The notes below the pieces were generated by a model, which saw nothing but the letters and a program-made list of their open reading frames with translations, was not told where the DNA came from and ran no database searches. Shown here in pieces: positions 1-7,111 of a stretch of 64,000 bases of DNA. Each line of letters opens with the position of its first letter. Position 1 is the first letter of the stretch. The stretch covers positions 1-64,000 of the forward strand of contig JAMCPM010000013.1 in the NCBI GenBank assembly GCA_023382335.1, written 5' to 3'. The translations under genes and the position numbers were made by a program. The DNA comes from Actinomycetota bacterium. Lineage in GTDB: Bacteria; Actinomycetota; Thermoleophilia; BMS3ABIN01.

Positions 1-1
1 A

Positions 2-328
2 GTGACGGCGCTGCTGGAAGAGCTGCTGCGGCTGGGCGTGAAGGTCGCTGTCATCACCGGCACCAACTTCAACAACATCGACCGGCAGTTCAGCTCACTT
101 ATCAAGGGAACCCACAAGCAGAATCTAGCCGATATCGAAGCGAGCTCCAGCGTAGGCATCGAAATCGTTTACGACCGTCTCAACCGCCGCAAGATCGATC
201 TCATCCCCGAATGGCAGAACCCTCCCAAATCATGCCCTTTTGTTCATGGATCCGCGATTCGTATTATTTCAGCAAGAAAGGCGACCGCAAAAGAGCGAAG
301 ATCCTATTTTTGGAGAGGAACACCATGA
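2..328 (+). pseudogene. HAD-phosphatase fragment joined in frame to a BrnT-like toxin C-terminus
   Basis: The reading frame is open from the window edge, so its 5' end is not visible. The first part (LLEELLRLGVKVAVITGT, then a KQNL segment) resembles the N-terminal part of HAD-type sugar phosphatases. After about residue 45 the similarity stops. The last part (IRIISARKATAKERR) looks like the C-terminus of BrnT-type RNase toxins, which normally sits just upstream of a BrnA antitoxin. The TGA stop overlaps the ATG of the next gene in ATGA fashion, as in toxin-antitoxin pairs. I read this as two gene remnants fused by deletion. A functional chimera is possible but unlikely. Confidence 0.45.
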
Positions 329-543
329 GAAAAGAATACGAACTGTCAAAAATGGCCCGGCGAAAAAATCCCTACGCCAGGAAACTCAAGAAACAGGTGA
401 CCATCCGGCTGGGAGAGGATGTACTCGATTATTTCAAAGGCCTCGCTGCTGAGACGGGAATCCCTTACCAAAGCCTGATCGACCTGCATCTGCGCTATTG
501 CGCCATGTCGAACAGGAAGCCTTCCCTGAAGTGGACTTCCTGA
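325..543 (+). CDS. BrnA/CopG-like antitoxin
   Basis: This 72-aa basic protein has an RRKNPYAKKLKKQVTIRL-type N-terminal half, followed by EDVLDYFKGLAAETGIPYQ. That pattern is typical of ribbon-helix-helix antitoxins in which a beta strand (VTIRL) precedes two helices. Such proteins bind their own promoter and neutralise a BrnT-type RNase. The start overlaps the stop of the upstream frame, which ends in BrnT-like sequence. The antitoxin looks intact while the toxin is reduced to its last 25 or so residues, so it is probably an orphan antitoxin. Assignment rests on motif recognition. Confidence 0.65.
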   Translation: MRKEYELSKMARRKNPYARKLKKQVTIRLGEDVLDYFKGLAAETGIPYQSLIDLHLRYCAMSNRKPSLKWTS

Positions 544-621
544 GATGCCAATCCGCTCAATCGGTCTTTTTTCCGGCACAGACGCGATTGCGTTACCCTC
601 TCTATCTCTCTAAGATACTAG

Positions 622-892
622 TGACCGTGCTAGGCGGGGAGCCAGCGGTGCCCTGTACCCGCAATCCGCTATAGCGGGGCTGAATTCCCACCTTCGGGGC
701 CGATCTGCGGGGCCAGTGGCCTTGCCGGCGGTGCTGAAGGCCAGGTCCTGCGCAATGGAACGTCGTGAACCCCGTCAGGTCCGGAAGGAAGCAGCGGTAA
801 GCGATCTCTTTCATGTGCCGCGGGGCTGCCTGGCTGGAGCCGTCTTCCTGGTACACGCCCGGAGATTTGTCTCAACGGTGGGTGCACGGTCA
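622..892 (+). ncRNA. ffs: Signal recognition particle RNA, long bacterial type
   Basis: The segment contains the conserved SRP RNA core (GTCAGGTCCGGAAGGAAGCA near 774) and the typical 5' region with CTAGGCGGGGAG and CCGCTATAGCGGGG. The ends pair with each other: TGACCGTGC (622-630) with GCACGGTCA (884-892), closing a molecule of about 271 nt. This length implies an Alu-like domain as in Bacillus-type SRP RNAs, not the short 4.5S form. It lies directly upstream of dnaX, a common arrangement in Gram-positive bacteria. The exact 5' and 3' ends are inferred from the closing helix. Confidence 0.9.
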
Positions 893-900
893 TAAAAAAA

Positions 901-983
901 GTTCCTTGTTCCTGGTTCCTTGTTCCTGGTCAAGAACAAAAATTAGGAACAAACCAGGAACCAGAAACCAGGAACTAGGAACC
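901..983 (+). repeat. GTTCCTN heptad array forming a large inverted repeat
   Basis: Four tandem heptads (GTTCCTT, GTTCCTG, GTTCCTT, GTTCCTG) at 901-928 are followed by several CAGGAAC/TAGGAAC units at 945-983. The two halves are complementary and can form a long imperfect hairpin between the SRP RNA and dnaX. A similar array lies between tRNA-Glu and tRNA-Val (29434-29530). Confidence 0.8.
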
Positions 984-990
984 GGTAGTT

Positions 991-2655
991 TTGTCACACG
1001 TCTCTCTCTACAGAAAATACCGCCCCGCGACTTTCGATGAGGTCCGGGGGCAGGAGCACGTCACCCGCACGCTGGTCAACGCCATCGAATCCGGGAAGAT
1101 CAGCCACGCCTACCTGTTCGCGGGTTCGCGCGGCACCGGCAAGACCTCGACCGCCAAACTGCTGGCCAAGGCGCTCAACTGCGCCGAGGGGCCGACGGCG
1201 AACCCCTGCGGCAAGTGCGAAAGCTGCATGTCCATCAGCGCCGGCGCCTCACTCGACGTCATCGAGATGGACGCCGCCAGCAACCGCGGCATCGACGACA
1301 TCCGCGACATCCGCGACAAGGTCGCCTTCGCCACCGTCGAGGGCAAGTACAAGGTCTACATCCTCGACGAGGCCCACATGCTCACCAAGGAAGCCTCGAA
1401 CGCCTTTTTGAAAGTCCTGGAAGAGCCGCCCGGCCATGTCATCTTCGTCCTGTGCACAACCGAGGCGCACAAGGTGCTTCCCACGATTCAGTCAAGGTGT
1501 CAACGGTTCGAGTTCCGCCGTCCCGATGCCGGCATGGTGCTCGAGGTACTCAAGGGAATCGCTGAAGCCGAGCAGATCGACATCGATGACGCCGGCCTGG
1601 CCGCCATCGCCCGAAGCTCGGCGGGCGCCTTCCGTGACGCCATCGGCGCGCTGGACCAGCTCGAGACCTATTGTGACAAGAAGATCACCCTGGCAGACGT
1701 GCTGGCCATGCTGGGCACGGTCGAATCCGAGCTGCTGTTCGAGGCGGTCGACATCGCCGCCGCCGACGACGCCCGCGGCGCCCTGCTGTTCGTGAACCGC
1801 CTGGCGGACCAGGGCAAGGAGTTCGGGCAGTTCGCCGAGGAGCTGACCGGCCATCTGCGAAATATTTTCCTGCTGCAGCAGCTGGATGATTATCCGGCCG
1901 GCATCATCACCGCCGCTGACGAGGACCTCTCGCGTTTGAGAGGCCAGGCGCGGCTGCTGGCCCCGAACCGTGTGGTGCGGTTCATCGAGCTGCTCGCCGA
2001 CGCCCTGGCCGGCATGAAGCGGGGCAGCGATGCGCGGCTGCAGCTGGAGCTGTCTTTCATCAAGATGACCCGTCCGGAAGTCGACCTGTCGACCAAATCG
2101 ATTCAGGAGCGGCTGGAGCGGCTGGAGCGCCGGCAGCCTTCCGGCAATGAGGGTCATGAAGCGGCTGATGCCGCACCGGGCATGGGCCGGGATGAGCCGG
2201 CGGCGGCGGGCTCCGAAGTCGCCGATCCCAAAGAAACCGGAGATGCCGGGGCGCCTTCCGTCGCGGCGGCTGACCCGCAGCTCGAGCTTTCCCTGGACAA
2301 GATCGTGCGGGCCTGGAGCATCATCCTGACGCAGGTCCAGAAGAAAAAGATCCCGCTGCATTCGCTGCTGCAGGAAGCCCGGCCGCTCAAGCTTGAAAAC
2401 AACACGCTGACGCTGGGATTTCCCGCCGGGGCTGAGTTCCACAAGACCCAGGTGGAAAAACCCAATTACATGGAAGTCATCCGCGATGTCCTCAAGGAGA
2501 TGACCGGCGCCAACCTGGCGGTGAAGTGCGTGGTCGCCGCCGGAGACAGCGCCCCCGCCACGGCGGCAATGCCGCGCGAGGAAAGGGAAGGCCCCACCGC
2601 CGACGAGCTCATCGCCCTGTTCAAGGCCGAGCTCGATGCTGAGGAGATTCCCTAG
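991..2655 (+). CDS. dnaX: DNA polymerase III subunit gamma/tau
   Basis: This is the clamp-loader ATPase of the replicative polymerase. The N-terminus has the family opening YRKYRP, a Walker A motif (GSRGTGKTSTAK), a four-Cys zinc module (CNC..CGKCESC) and the DEAHML Walker B region. It is followed by the sensor and lid domains and a C-terminal tau-like region rich in Ala, Pro and Glu from about residue 385. The length of 554 aa is normal. The start is a TTG directly before SHVSLYRKYRP, and no better upstream start is visible. Downstream are ybaB and recR in the conserved dnaX-ybaB-recR order. There is no visible A-rich slippery site with a downstream signal, so a separate gamma form cannot be claimed. 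Confidence 0.95.
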   Translation: MSHVSLYRKYRPATFDEVRGQEHVTRTLVNAIESGKISHAYLFAGSRGTGKTSTAKLLAKALNCAEGPTANPCGKCESCMSISAGASLDVIEMDAASNRGIDDIRDIRDKVAFATVEGKYKVYILDEAHMLTKEASNAFLKVLEEPPGHVIFVLCTTEAHKVLPTIQSRCQRFEFRRPDAGMVLEVLKGIAEAEQIDIDDAGLAAIARSSAGAFRDAIGALDQLETYCDKKITLADVLAMLGTVESELLFEAVDIAAADDARGALLFVNRLADQGKEFGQFAEELTGHLRNIFLLQQLDDYPAGIITAADEDLSRLRGQARLLAPNRVVRFIELLADALAGMKRGSDARLQLELSFIKMTRPEVDLSTKSIQERLERLERRQPSGNEGHEAADAAPGMGRDEPAAAGSEVADPKETGDAGAPSVAAADPQLELSLDKIVRAWSIILTQVQKKKIPLHSLLQEARPLKLENNTLTLGFPAGAEFHKTQVEKPNYMEVIRDVLKEMTGANLAVKCVVAAGDSAPATAAMPREEREGPTADELIALFKAELDAEEIP

Positions 2656-2676
2656 ACATGCCAAAGGAGTGAAAAC

Positions 2677-2994
2677 ATGCAAAACATGAATTACGGCAAG
2701 ATGATGAAGCAGGTCCAGGAGATGCAGAAGCAGATGGTGAAGGCCCAGGAGGAACTCGCCAACGAAGAGGTCGAGGCCAGCGCCGGCGGCGGCATGGTCA
2801 CGGTCAAGGTCACCGGCGATCTCAAGATCAAGAGCATCAAGATCGATCCCGGCGCGGTCGACCCCGACGACGTCGAGATGCTCGAGGACATGGTCCTGGC
2901 CGCGGCCAACGAAGCCATGCGCTCGGCCCAGGAACTGGCTTCCAGCAGGATGAACGGGCTGACCGGCGGGCTCAACATCCCGGGATTGATGTAA
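2677..2994 (+). CDS. ybaB: YbaB/EbfC family nucleoid-associated protein
   Basis: A 105-aa protein with the family features: an N-terminal Gln/Lys-rich coiled segment (MMKQVQEMQKQMVKAQEEL), then the central GGGMVTVKVTGDLKIKSIKIDP sheet region and a helical C-terminus with a SRMNGLTGG tail. YbaB proteins bind DNA as dimers and are usually encoded between dnaX and recR, as here. The ATG at 2677 is preceded by AAAGGAG at a 7-base spacing. A second ATG at 2689 is less well placed. The gap to recR is only six bases. Confidence 0.93.
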   Translation: MQNMNYGKMMKQVQEMQKQMVKAQEELANEEVEASAGGGMVTVKVTGDLKIKSIKIDPGAVDPDDVEMLEDMVLAAANEAMRSAQELASSRMNGLTGGLNIPGLM

Positions 2995-3000
2995 CGAAGT

Positions 3001-3591
3001 TTGTTTCCCGCTCCGGTAGAACAACTCATCACCGAGCTGTCGAAGCTGCCCGGCATCGGCCGGCGCTCGGCTCAGCGTATAACCTTTTACATGCTGCGGC
3101 GTTCGCGCGACGAGGCGGCGGCGCTTGCCGAAGCCATCATCGCCGTCAAGGACAAGATCCACTTTTGCCGCCAGTGTTTTAATTTCACCGACGACGATCT
3201 CTGTGTCTTCTGCCGGGACGCCCGCCGCGACGCTTCCACGATCTGTGTGGTCGAGGAGCCGAGCGATATCATTCCCATCGAGAAAGGCGGCGAGTACCGC
3301 GGCCTCTATCATGTGCTCGGTGGCGCGCTCTCGCCCCTGGACGGGGTCGATCCCGAGCATCTGCGCATCAAGGAACTGATCGCGCGCGTTGACGCCGGCG
3401 GCGTCACCGAGATCATCCTCGCGACCAACCCCAACACTACCGGCGAGTCAACCTCGATGTTCCTGGCCGACGCCCTGCGCGAGAAGGTGCGCGTGACGCG
3501 GCTTGCCAGCGGCCTGCCGGTCGGCGCCGATCTGGAGTATGCCGACGAGGCGACGGTCAGCCGGGCGATGCTTGGCAGGAGGGAGATCTAG
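3001..3591 (+). CDS. recR: Recombination mediator protein RecR
   Basis: 196 aa, the usual length. It contains the helix-hairpin-helix region (LPGIGRRSAQRITF), a four-Cys zinc finger (CRQC...CVFC), and a Toprim domain with EEPSD and a GGALSPLDG segment, followed by ATNPNTTGE. RecR acts with RecO and RecF to load RecA at gaps. The start codon is TTG (MFPAPVEQLI...), six bases after the ybaB stop, implying co-transcription. Confidence 0.95.
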   Translation: MFPAPVEQLITELSKLPGIGRRSAQRITFYMLRRSRDEAAALAEAIIAVKDKIHFCRQCFNFTDDDLCVFCRDARRDASTICVVEEPSDIIPIEKGGEYRGLYHVLGGALSPLDGVDPEHLRIKELIARVDAGGVTEIILATNPNTTGESTSMFLADALREKVRVTRLASGLPVGADLEYADEATVSRAMLGRREI

Positions 3592-3912
3592 TTGAAGCGC
3601 TTCTGGTTCAATCTGCTCTGGTACCTGGGAGCCGTGATTATAACGGACCTGCTGCCGATCGGCGCTTTCTTCGCGCTGCACATGTCTCAGGGAATCGGCA
3701 ACCTGGCGCCGCAGATCATAAGCTCGGCGCTGTTTTTCATCATCCTCTGCGCCCAGGCTTTTCTGCACCTGCACATCCTCCACAAGCGCTATCCCGGCCA
3801 GGAGAACAAGAATATCTGGTCGGCGCTCACCGTGACGTTGCTGGTGTTCCTCACCTACTGGCTGATAATCATCGGCGCCATCATCTGGGTGATCAGCAGC
3901 CCTGTGCAGTAG
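3592..3912 (+). CDS. Small membrane protein of unknown function, three predicted TM segments
   Basis: A TTG start follows the recR TAG immediately, so the gene is very likely translated with the dnaX-ybaB-recR unit. The 106-aa product has three hydrophobic stretches, at about residues 8-30, 40-60 and 75-100, separated by a short charged loop (HKRYPGQENKN). I do not recognise a family. The tight coupling to recR and the membrane pattern support a real gene. Confidence 0.7.
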   Translation: MKRFWFNLLWYLGAVIITDLLPIGAFFALHMSQGIGNLAPQIISSALFFIILCAQAFLHLHILHKRYPGQENKNIWSALTVTLLVFLTYWLIIIGAIIWVISSPVQ

Positions 3913-3953
3913 GAAAAGCGGCAGCGCATCAGCGCCGCCGCTTCCCGTTTCCC

Positions 3954-4529
3954 TTAAGCCGCGGCCTTCAGCAACCTGTAGGGCTCCGAGCGGCTGGCCC
4001 AGACCGTACCGGGATAGTCCCTCGACAGGGTCTCGTATGCGCCCACCAGTCCGTCAACCGTACCCTCGATCTTGTAGTGCGTTACTCCCCGCAGGTAAAC
4101 GGCCTCGGGAGCCGAGCTGCTCTGGGGATAGTCCTCGACGATCTTCTCGAAATGCGCCAGCGCTTCATCGTGCTTTTCCATGTCGAAGTACGACTTGGCG
4201 ATGCCCAGCATCACGAAGGGGATGAACTCCTCCGGCGGCAGAAAGCCGATGATGTTGTGGTGCTCCAGCCCGGTTGGATCGAGGATGTACATCGCCGGCG
4301 TCCACTTGACGTTGTAGTCGGTGGTCTCAGGCTGGGCGGTGTGCGGCAGCTGCACCGCCACGACCTCGTCGTTCAGCAGCCGGATAACATTTCCGCTTGA
4401 GTACGTGACCGCACCCATCTGCTGACAGCCGATTCAGCCGGGATTGAAGAAATCAAGGAAGACGAATTTGCCTTCATCCCCGGCGCGTTTGAGCCCTGCT
4501 TCCAGGTCTGTTTCCCATTTGACGTCCAT
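3954..4529 (-). CDS. Probable selenoprotein: thioredoxin-like domain with UxxC plus TPR-like C-terminus
   Basis: Reading from the ATG at 4529, which has a perfect AAGGAGG five bases upstream, gives MDVKWETDLEAGLKRAGDEG, then KFVFLDFFNPG. A TGA codon (4436-4434, residue 32) follows, then IGCQQMGAVTYSS, and the frame stays open to TAA at 3954 (191 aa). The region is a thioredoxin-fold motif in which homologues have C-x-x-C, so the TGA sits exactly where the first catalytic Cys, or Sec, is expected. Downstream are the cis-Pro region (VKWTPAMYILD) and a helical TPR-like tail (FDMEKHDEALAHFEKIVEDY). A conventional caller would start at an internal ATG and lose the active site. The sequence after the TGA can form a GU-rich stem (GGCTGT with GCGGTC), a weak SECIS candidate. 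A TGC-to-TGA mutation is the alternative. Confidence 0.8.
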
Positions 4530-4606
4530 GACGGCCTCCTTGAGTTCAGTGTGATCTTATTGAAAGCATTCCCCTGTGGCGTGGCGGCAAACCATGCCAA
4601 ATGTCG

Positions 4607-4681
4607 TTAAACCGGCAGATAAAACCAGCCGTTTCCAGCCCGCTGCCTCTTCAGTCTGCCCTCGCCCTCAAGCCGCTCCAG
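4607..4681 (-). other. In-frame continuation of the FrnE/DsbA gene beyond an internal TAG
   Basis: After the TAG at 4684-4682 the same frame continues for 24 codons (LERLEGEGRLKRQRAGNGWF and four more residues) to TAA at 4607. This matches the usual C-terminal tail of the family, in which a helix is followed by GRL and a GNG(Y/W)F motif ending in LP. The TAG replaces what would naturally be CAG, since the preceding codon is also CAG. It is either a recent nonsense mutation that trims the protein by 24 residues, stop readthrough, or recoding. Confidence 0.6.
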
Positions 4682-5470
4682 CTACTGGTTGGCCTCGGCC
4701 ATCGACTCCGAGAAGACCTCGGCAGCCTCGCGCGGCGCCACCTTGCCATACTTGCCCACGAATTCGACCAGCCGCTGGTCGCTGCGGCCGATCGGGCGCG
4801 GCAGCAGCTTGTCGCCGGCCAGCATGCTGAAGGCATGCTCGAATTCGTGGAATCCCTGGAAGCCATGAAGGACGGTCTCTTCCCCAGCCCGGTTGCGGAT
4901 GAGGAACGTGGGAAATCCTGTGACTCCTTTTTCCTGACACTCGAGCAGATCTTCCAGGAAGGCCTCCTCGGCTACACCCCGGTCGATGTCTTCCAGCAGC
5001 CGGGCCCGGTCGAGCCCGACCTCTTCAGCCAGGCGGGCCTGGACGTCGAGGCGGTGGATGGGCTGCCTCTCGGCGGCAGCGGCCTCACGCAGGCGGCGCA
5101 GATATTTTTCCGCAAGAGCCCGGTCCTGCAGCTCGGCAGCCTTGTAGGCGATGTTGGCGGGCCATGTAGACCTGAATTCATCTTTCATGTCCATAAAGAT
5201 CTCGGCGTTCACGGGCATGCCGTGCCGCTGAGAGGCCTCGCGCCAGTGGTCGGCCACCTGCCGGTACATCTCGGGGCCGCCGATCTGGTTGAGCGGGTCC
5301 TGGAAATGGCGGGTGTCCTTGACCAGTCCGCCCATCCTGAAATGGATGCTGACCTGGTCGCCATAAACCTCCTGGATGTGCCGAAGCACGGGTTCTGAGC
5401 CCCAGCACCAGGTGCAGTAGGGATCGGTGTAGGAGGTTATCTCCAGGACCGGTGTCTTGACGCCGTCCAT
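4682..5470 (-). CDS. DsbA family oxidoreductase (FrnE type), interrupted near the C-terminus by TAG
   Basis: The protein begins near VLEITSYTDPYCTWCWGSEP, containing the C-T-W-C active site of FrnE-like thiol oxidoreductases. It has the family cis-Pro region (GVTGFPTFLIRN) at about residue 195. The start at 5470 (MDGVKTPVLEI) gives the expected N-terminus. An upstream in-frame ATG at 5608 has a GGAGG but adds about 46 residues with no domain. The frame reaches a TAG at 4682 and would continue for 24 family-like codons after it. Together with the neighbouring UxxC thioredoxin it suggests a cytoplasmic thiol-redox locus. Confidence 0.85.
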   Translation of the reverse strand: MDGVKTPVLEITSYTDPYCTWCWGSEPVLRHIQEVYGDQVSIHFRMGGLVKDTRHFQDPLNQIGGPEMYRQVADHWREASQRHGMPVNAEIFMDMKDEFRSTWPANIAYKAAELQDRALAEKYLRRLREAAAAERQPIHRLDVQARLAEEVGLDRARLLEDIDRGVAEEAFLEDLLECQEKGVTGFPTFLIRNRAGEETVLHGFQGFHEFEHAFSMLAGDKLLPRPIGRSDQRLVEFVGKYGKVAPREAAEVFSESMAEANQ

Positions 5471-5684
5471 GTAATTGATATTCCCCGCAGGAGGGCTTTC
5501 AAGCGCGATCGCGGCATTTGCCGGACAAACGAGATCGCGAAAAATGCGGATTGCGTGACATGCGCCTGCAAGGTTAATTCCCGGGGCTTTTGGGTAACTG
5601 TTGGCCATGGAGGCCTCCGGTTGACCGGTGGCCGCCGGTTGCAGCGAGGTTTCCCGTGGATGAAAACCGATGGAAGGAGAAGCA

Positions 5685-5972
5685 ATGCCGATCTACGTCG
5701 CGCTAAGCAGGCTCACCGAAGAGGGCAGCAAGACCATCAAGAAGAATCCGGCAAGGATCCTCGAGGTAAACAAGGACATCGAGGCGATGGGAGTCAAGAT
5801 CCTTTCGCAGTATGCCCTGCTCGGTGAATATGACTTCATCAACATCCTCGAGGCGCCGGACAACGACACGATCGTCAAGATGTCGGTCGAGATCGGCTCC
5901 CGCGGCTCGGTGCAGCTGCAGACGCTGCCGGCCATGCCCATCAACGAGCTGATCGAAGACCTTCAGGGCTAG
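5685..5972 (+). CDS. GYD domain-containing protein
   Basis: A 95-aa protein with the GYD pattern: MPIYVALSRLTEEGSKTIKKN at the N-terminus, a central LLGEYDFINILEAPD segment and LQTLPAMPI near the C-terminus. The family folds as a dimeric alpha-beta barrel, and its biochemical role is unknown. The ATG at 5685 is preceded by AAGGAGAAGC. An in-frame ATG at 5670 lies upstream of that RBS and is unlikely. Confidence 0.85.
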   Translation: MPIYVALSRLTEEGSKTIKKNPARILEVNKDIEAMGVKILSQYALLGEYDFINILEAPDNDTIVKMSVEIGSRGSVQLQTLPAMPINELIEDLQG

Positions 5973-6030
5973 CAGTTTACGCCGGAGCCGGCGCATCGGG
6001 AAATCAACGACAATCGGACAGGAGAGAAAT

Positions 6031-6135
6031 ATGAAAGAAAGGACGGAAGATAACCGCGCGGTTTTTTGCCGCAGGCTGCCACTGCGGCTGGCAAGCCTGG
6101 CGCCGGTGGCGGCTATCGTCTCACTGTTTGGCTGA
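6031..6135 (+). CDS. Possible 34-aa peptide ending at TGA within a lipobox-like context
   Basis: An ATG with AGGAGAGAAAT directly upstream opens a short frame (MKERTEDNRAVFCRRLPLRL, then ASLAPVAAIVSLFG) that stops at TGA 6133-6135. It then reads GG before TAA. The basic-then-hydrophobic pattern ending in SLFG looks like a lipoprotein signal peptide whose lipobox Cys codon has become TGA. It may be a remnant or an unrelated micro-ORF. The good RBS is the main support. Confidence 0.3.
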   Translation: MKERTEDNRAVFCRRLPLRLASLAPVAAIVSLFG

Positions 6136-6242
6136 GGCGGATAACCTGCGCCCGTGAGGCGCCAATAAGTCAAATCATCTGTAGAGCAACAAGTTAGCGG
6201 CATACTGTCAACCAGTATCCGCCGTAAAATGGAGAGCGACCG

Positions 6243-6413
6243 ATGAATTACATGGAGGAAGTGGAAGAAATGAATGTAATCGATGATCCTGACGAGATGG
6301 ACGGCAATGATGATTCCCGGATGAAACTGTATCTTATCCTGGCCGTGCTGGCTCTGGCTGTGATAGCCATGGGGTGCAAAAAATGCAAAGGCAGATGCGG
6401 CCGCGGCGAGTGA
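6243..6413 (+). CDS. Small single-pass membrane protein with Cys/Lys-rich tail
   Basis: A 56-aa frame starts with an acidic, Met-rich N-terminus (MNYMEEVEEMNVIDDPDEMD). One clear transmembrane helix follows (LYLILAVLALAVIAMG), then a short basic tail with three cysteines (CKKCKGRCGRGE). No strong RBS precedes the first ATG, and a later ATG at 6252 could also serve. The charge asymmetry predicts a cytoplasmic Cys tail. I know no family. It is flanked by the GYD gene and a lipoprotein gene in the same direction. Confidence 0.5.
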   Translation: MNYMEEVEEMNVIDDPDEMDGNDDSRMKLYLILAVLALAVIAMGCKKCKGRCGRGE

Positions 6414-6541
6414 CAGGGCCGCTGCGGTAACGAGCCCCGAAATTTCCCGAAAAGGCCCGTTTTCCCCCAAAAATAGAGGTTAAAAGAGCAATTAAAAGAA
6501 AAAGTATTCCATCGCATCGATCCAGCAACAGGAGGGGCAGC

Positions 6542-7108
6542 ATGAGCTTGAGATGGAAGCCTTTTTTTTCGGTGGTCGCGATGATTTCATTCGTCGCGGT
6601 TTTTGCGGCGGGGTGCGGCGATGACACAGGCAAGGCCAACGATATCCTCGCCGGGGCTAACGCATCGCTTACCAGCGCCATGGACACTAGTACGCAGGGA
6701 ATCACCATGATCACACAGGCGATGGATCAGGGCACAAGCGGACAGACGGCCCAGGAAACCGCCACGCTCCAACAGACTCAGGCTCTGGAGAATACCGCCA
6801 GGAGTCAATACAGCGATGCCAAGGCCAAGCTCAGCGAAGCCGCGGCGCTGAACATCGATCAGGTCTTCAAGGATTACATCAATGCTAAAGTCAGGGCGGC
6901 TGACGCCTCGATTGCGATAACCGACAATAACCTCGCAATCATCGCGCTGCTGCTGGCCGATCCAACCATGACCGCGAATCCCGATTCGCTGACCAGGCTC
7001 GCCGACCTGCAGACCAAAGAAGCTCAGCTGAGCGAGCAGGGCCAGACGGCCGAGGACGAAGCAGCCAAGATCGCAAGGGACAATCCGGACAAGATAAAGA
7101 CGAGTTGA
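6542..7108 (+). CDS. Lipoprotein of unknown function
   Basis: The 188-aa product has a basic start, a hydrophobic stretch (FFSVVAMISFVAVFAAG) and a lipobox ending at Cys about residue 25, so it is exported and lipid-anchored. The mature part is helical, rich in Ala, Gln and Thr (SLTSAMDTSTQGITMITQAM), and likely forms a coiled bundle. A GGAGGGGCAGC segment precedes the ATG. No family recognised. Confidence 0.75.
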   Translation: MSLRWKPFFSVVAMISFVAVFAAGCGDDTGKANDILAGANASLTSAMDTSTQGITMITQAMDQGTSGQTAQETATLQQTQALENTARSQYSDAKAKLSEAAALNIDQVFKDYINAKVRAADASIAITDNNLAIIALLLADPTMTANPDSLTRLADLQTKEAQLSEQGQTAEDEAAKIARDNPDKIKTS

Positions 7109-7111
7109 TGT

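Noticed and set aside
1492-3360. 622-aa open frame on the minus strand across dnaX, ybaB and recR
   Set aside because: It is a shadow of three well-supported genes in GC-rich DNA; no RBS, low-complexity composition and no domain.
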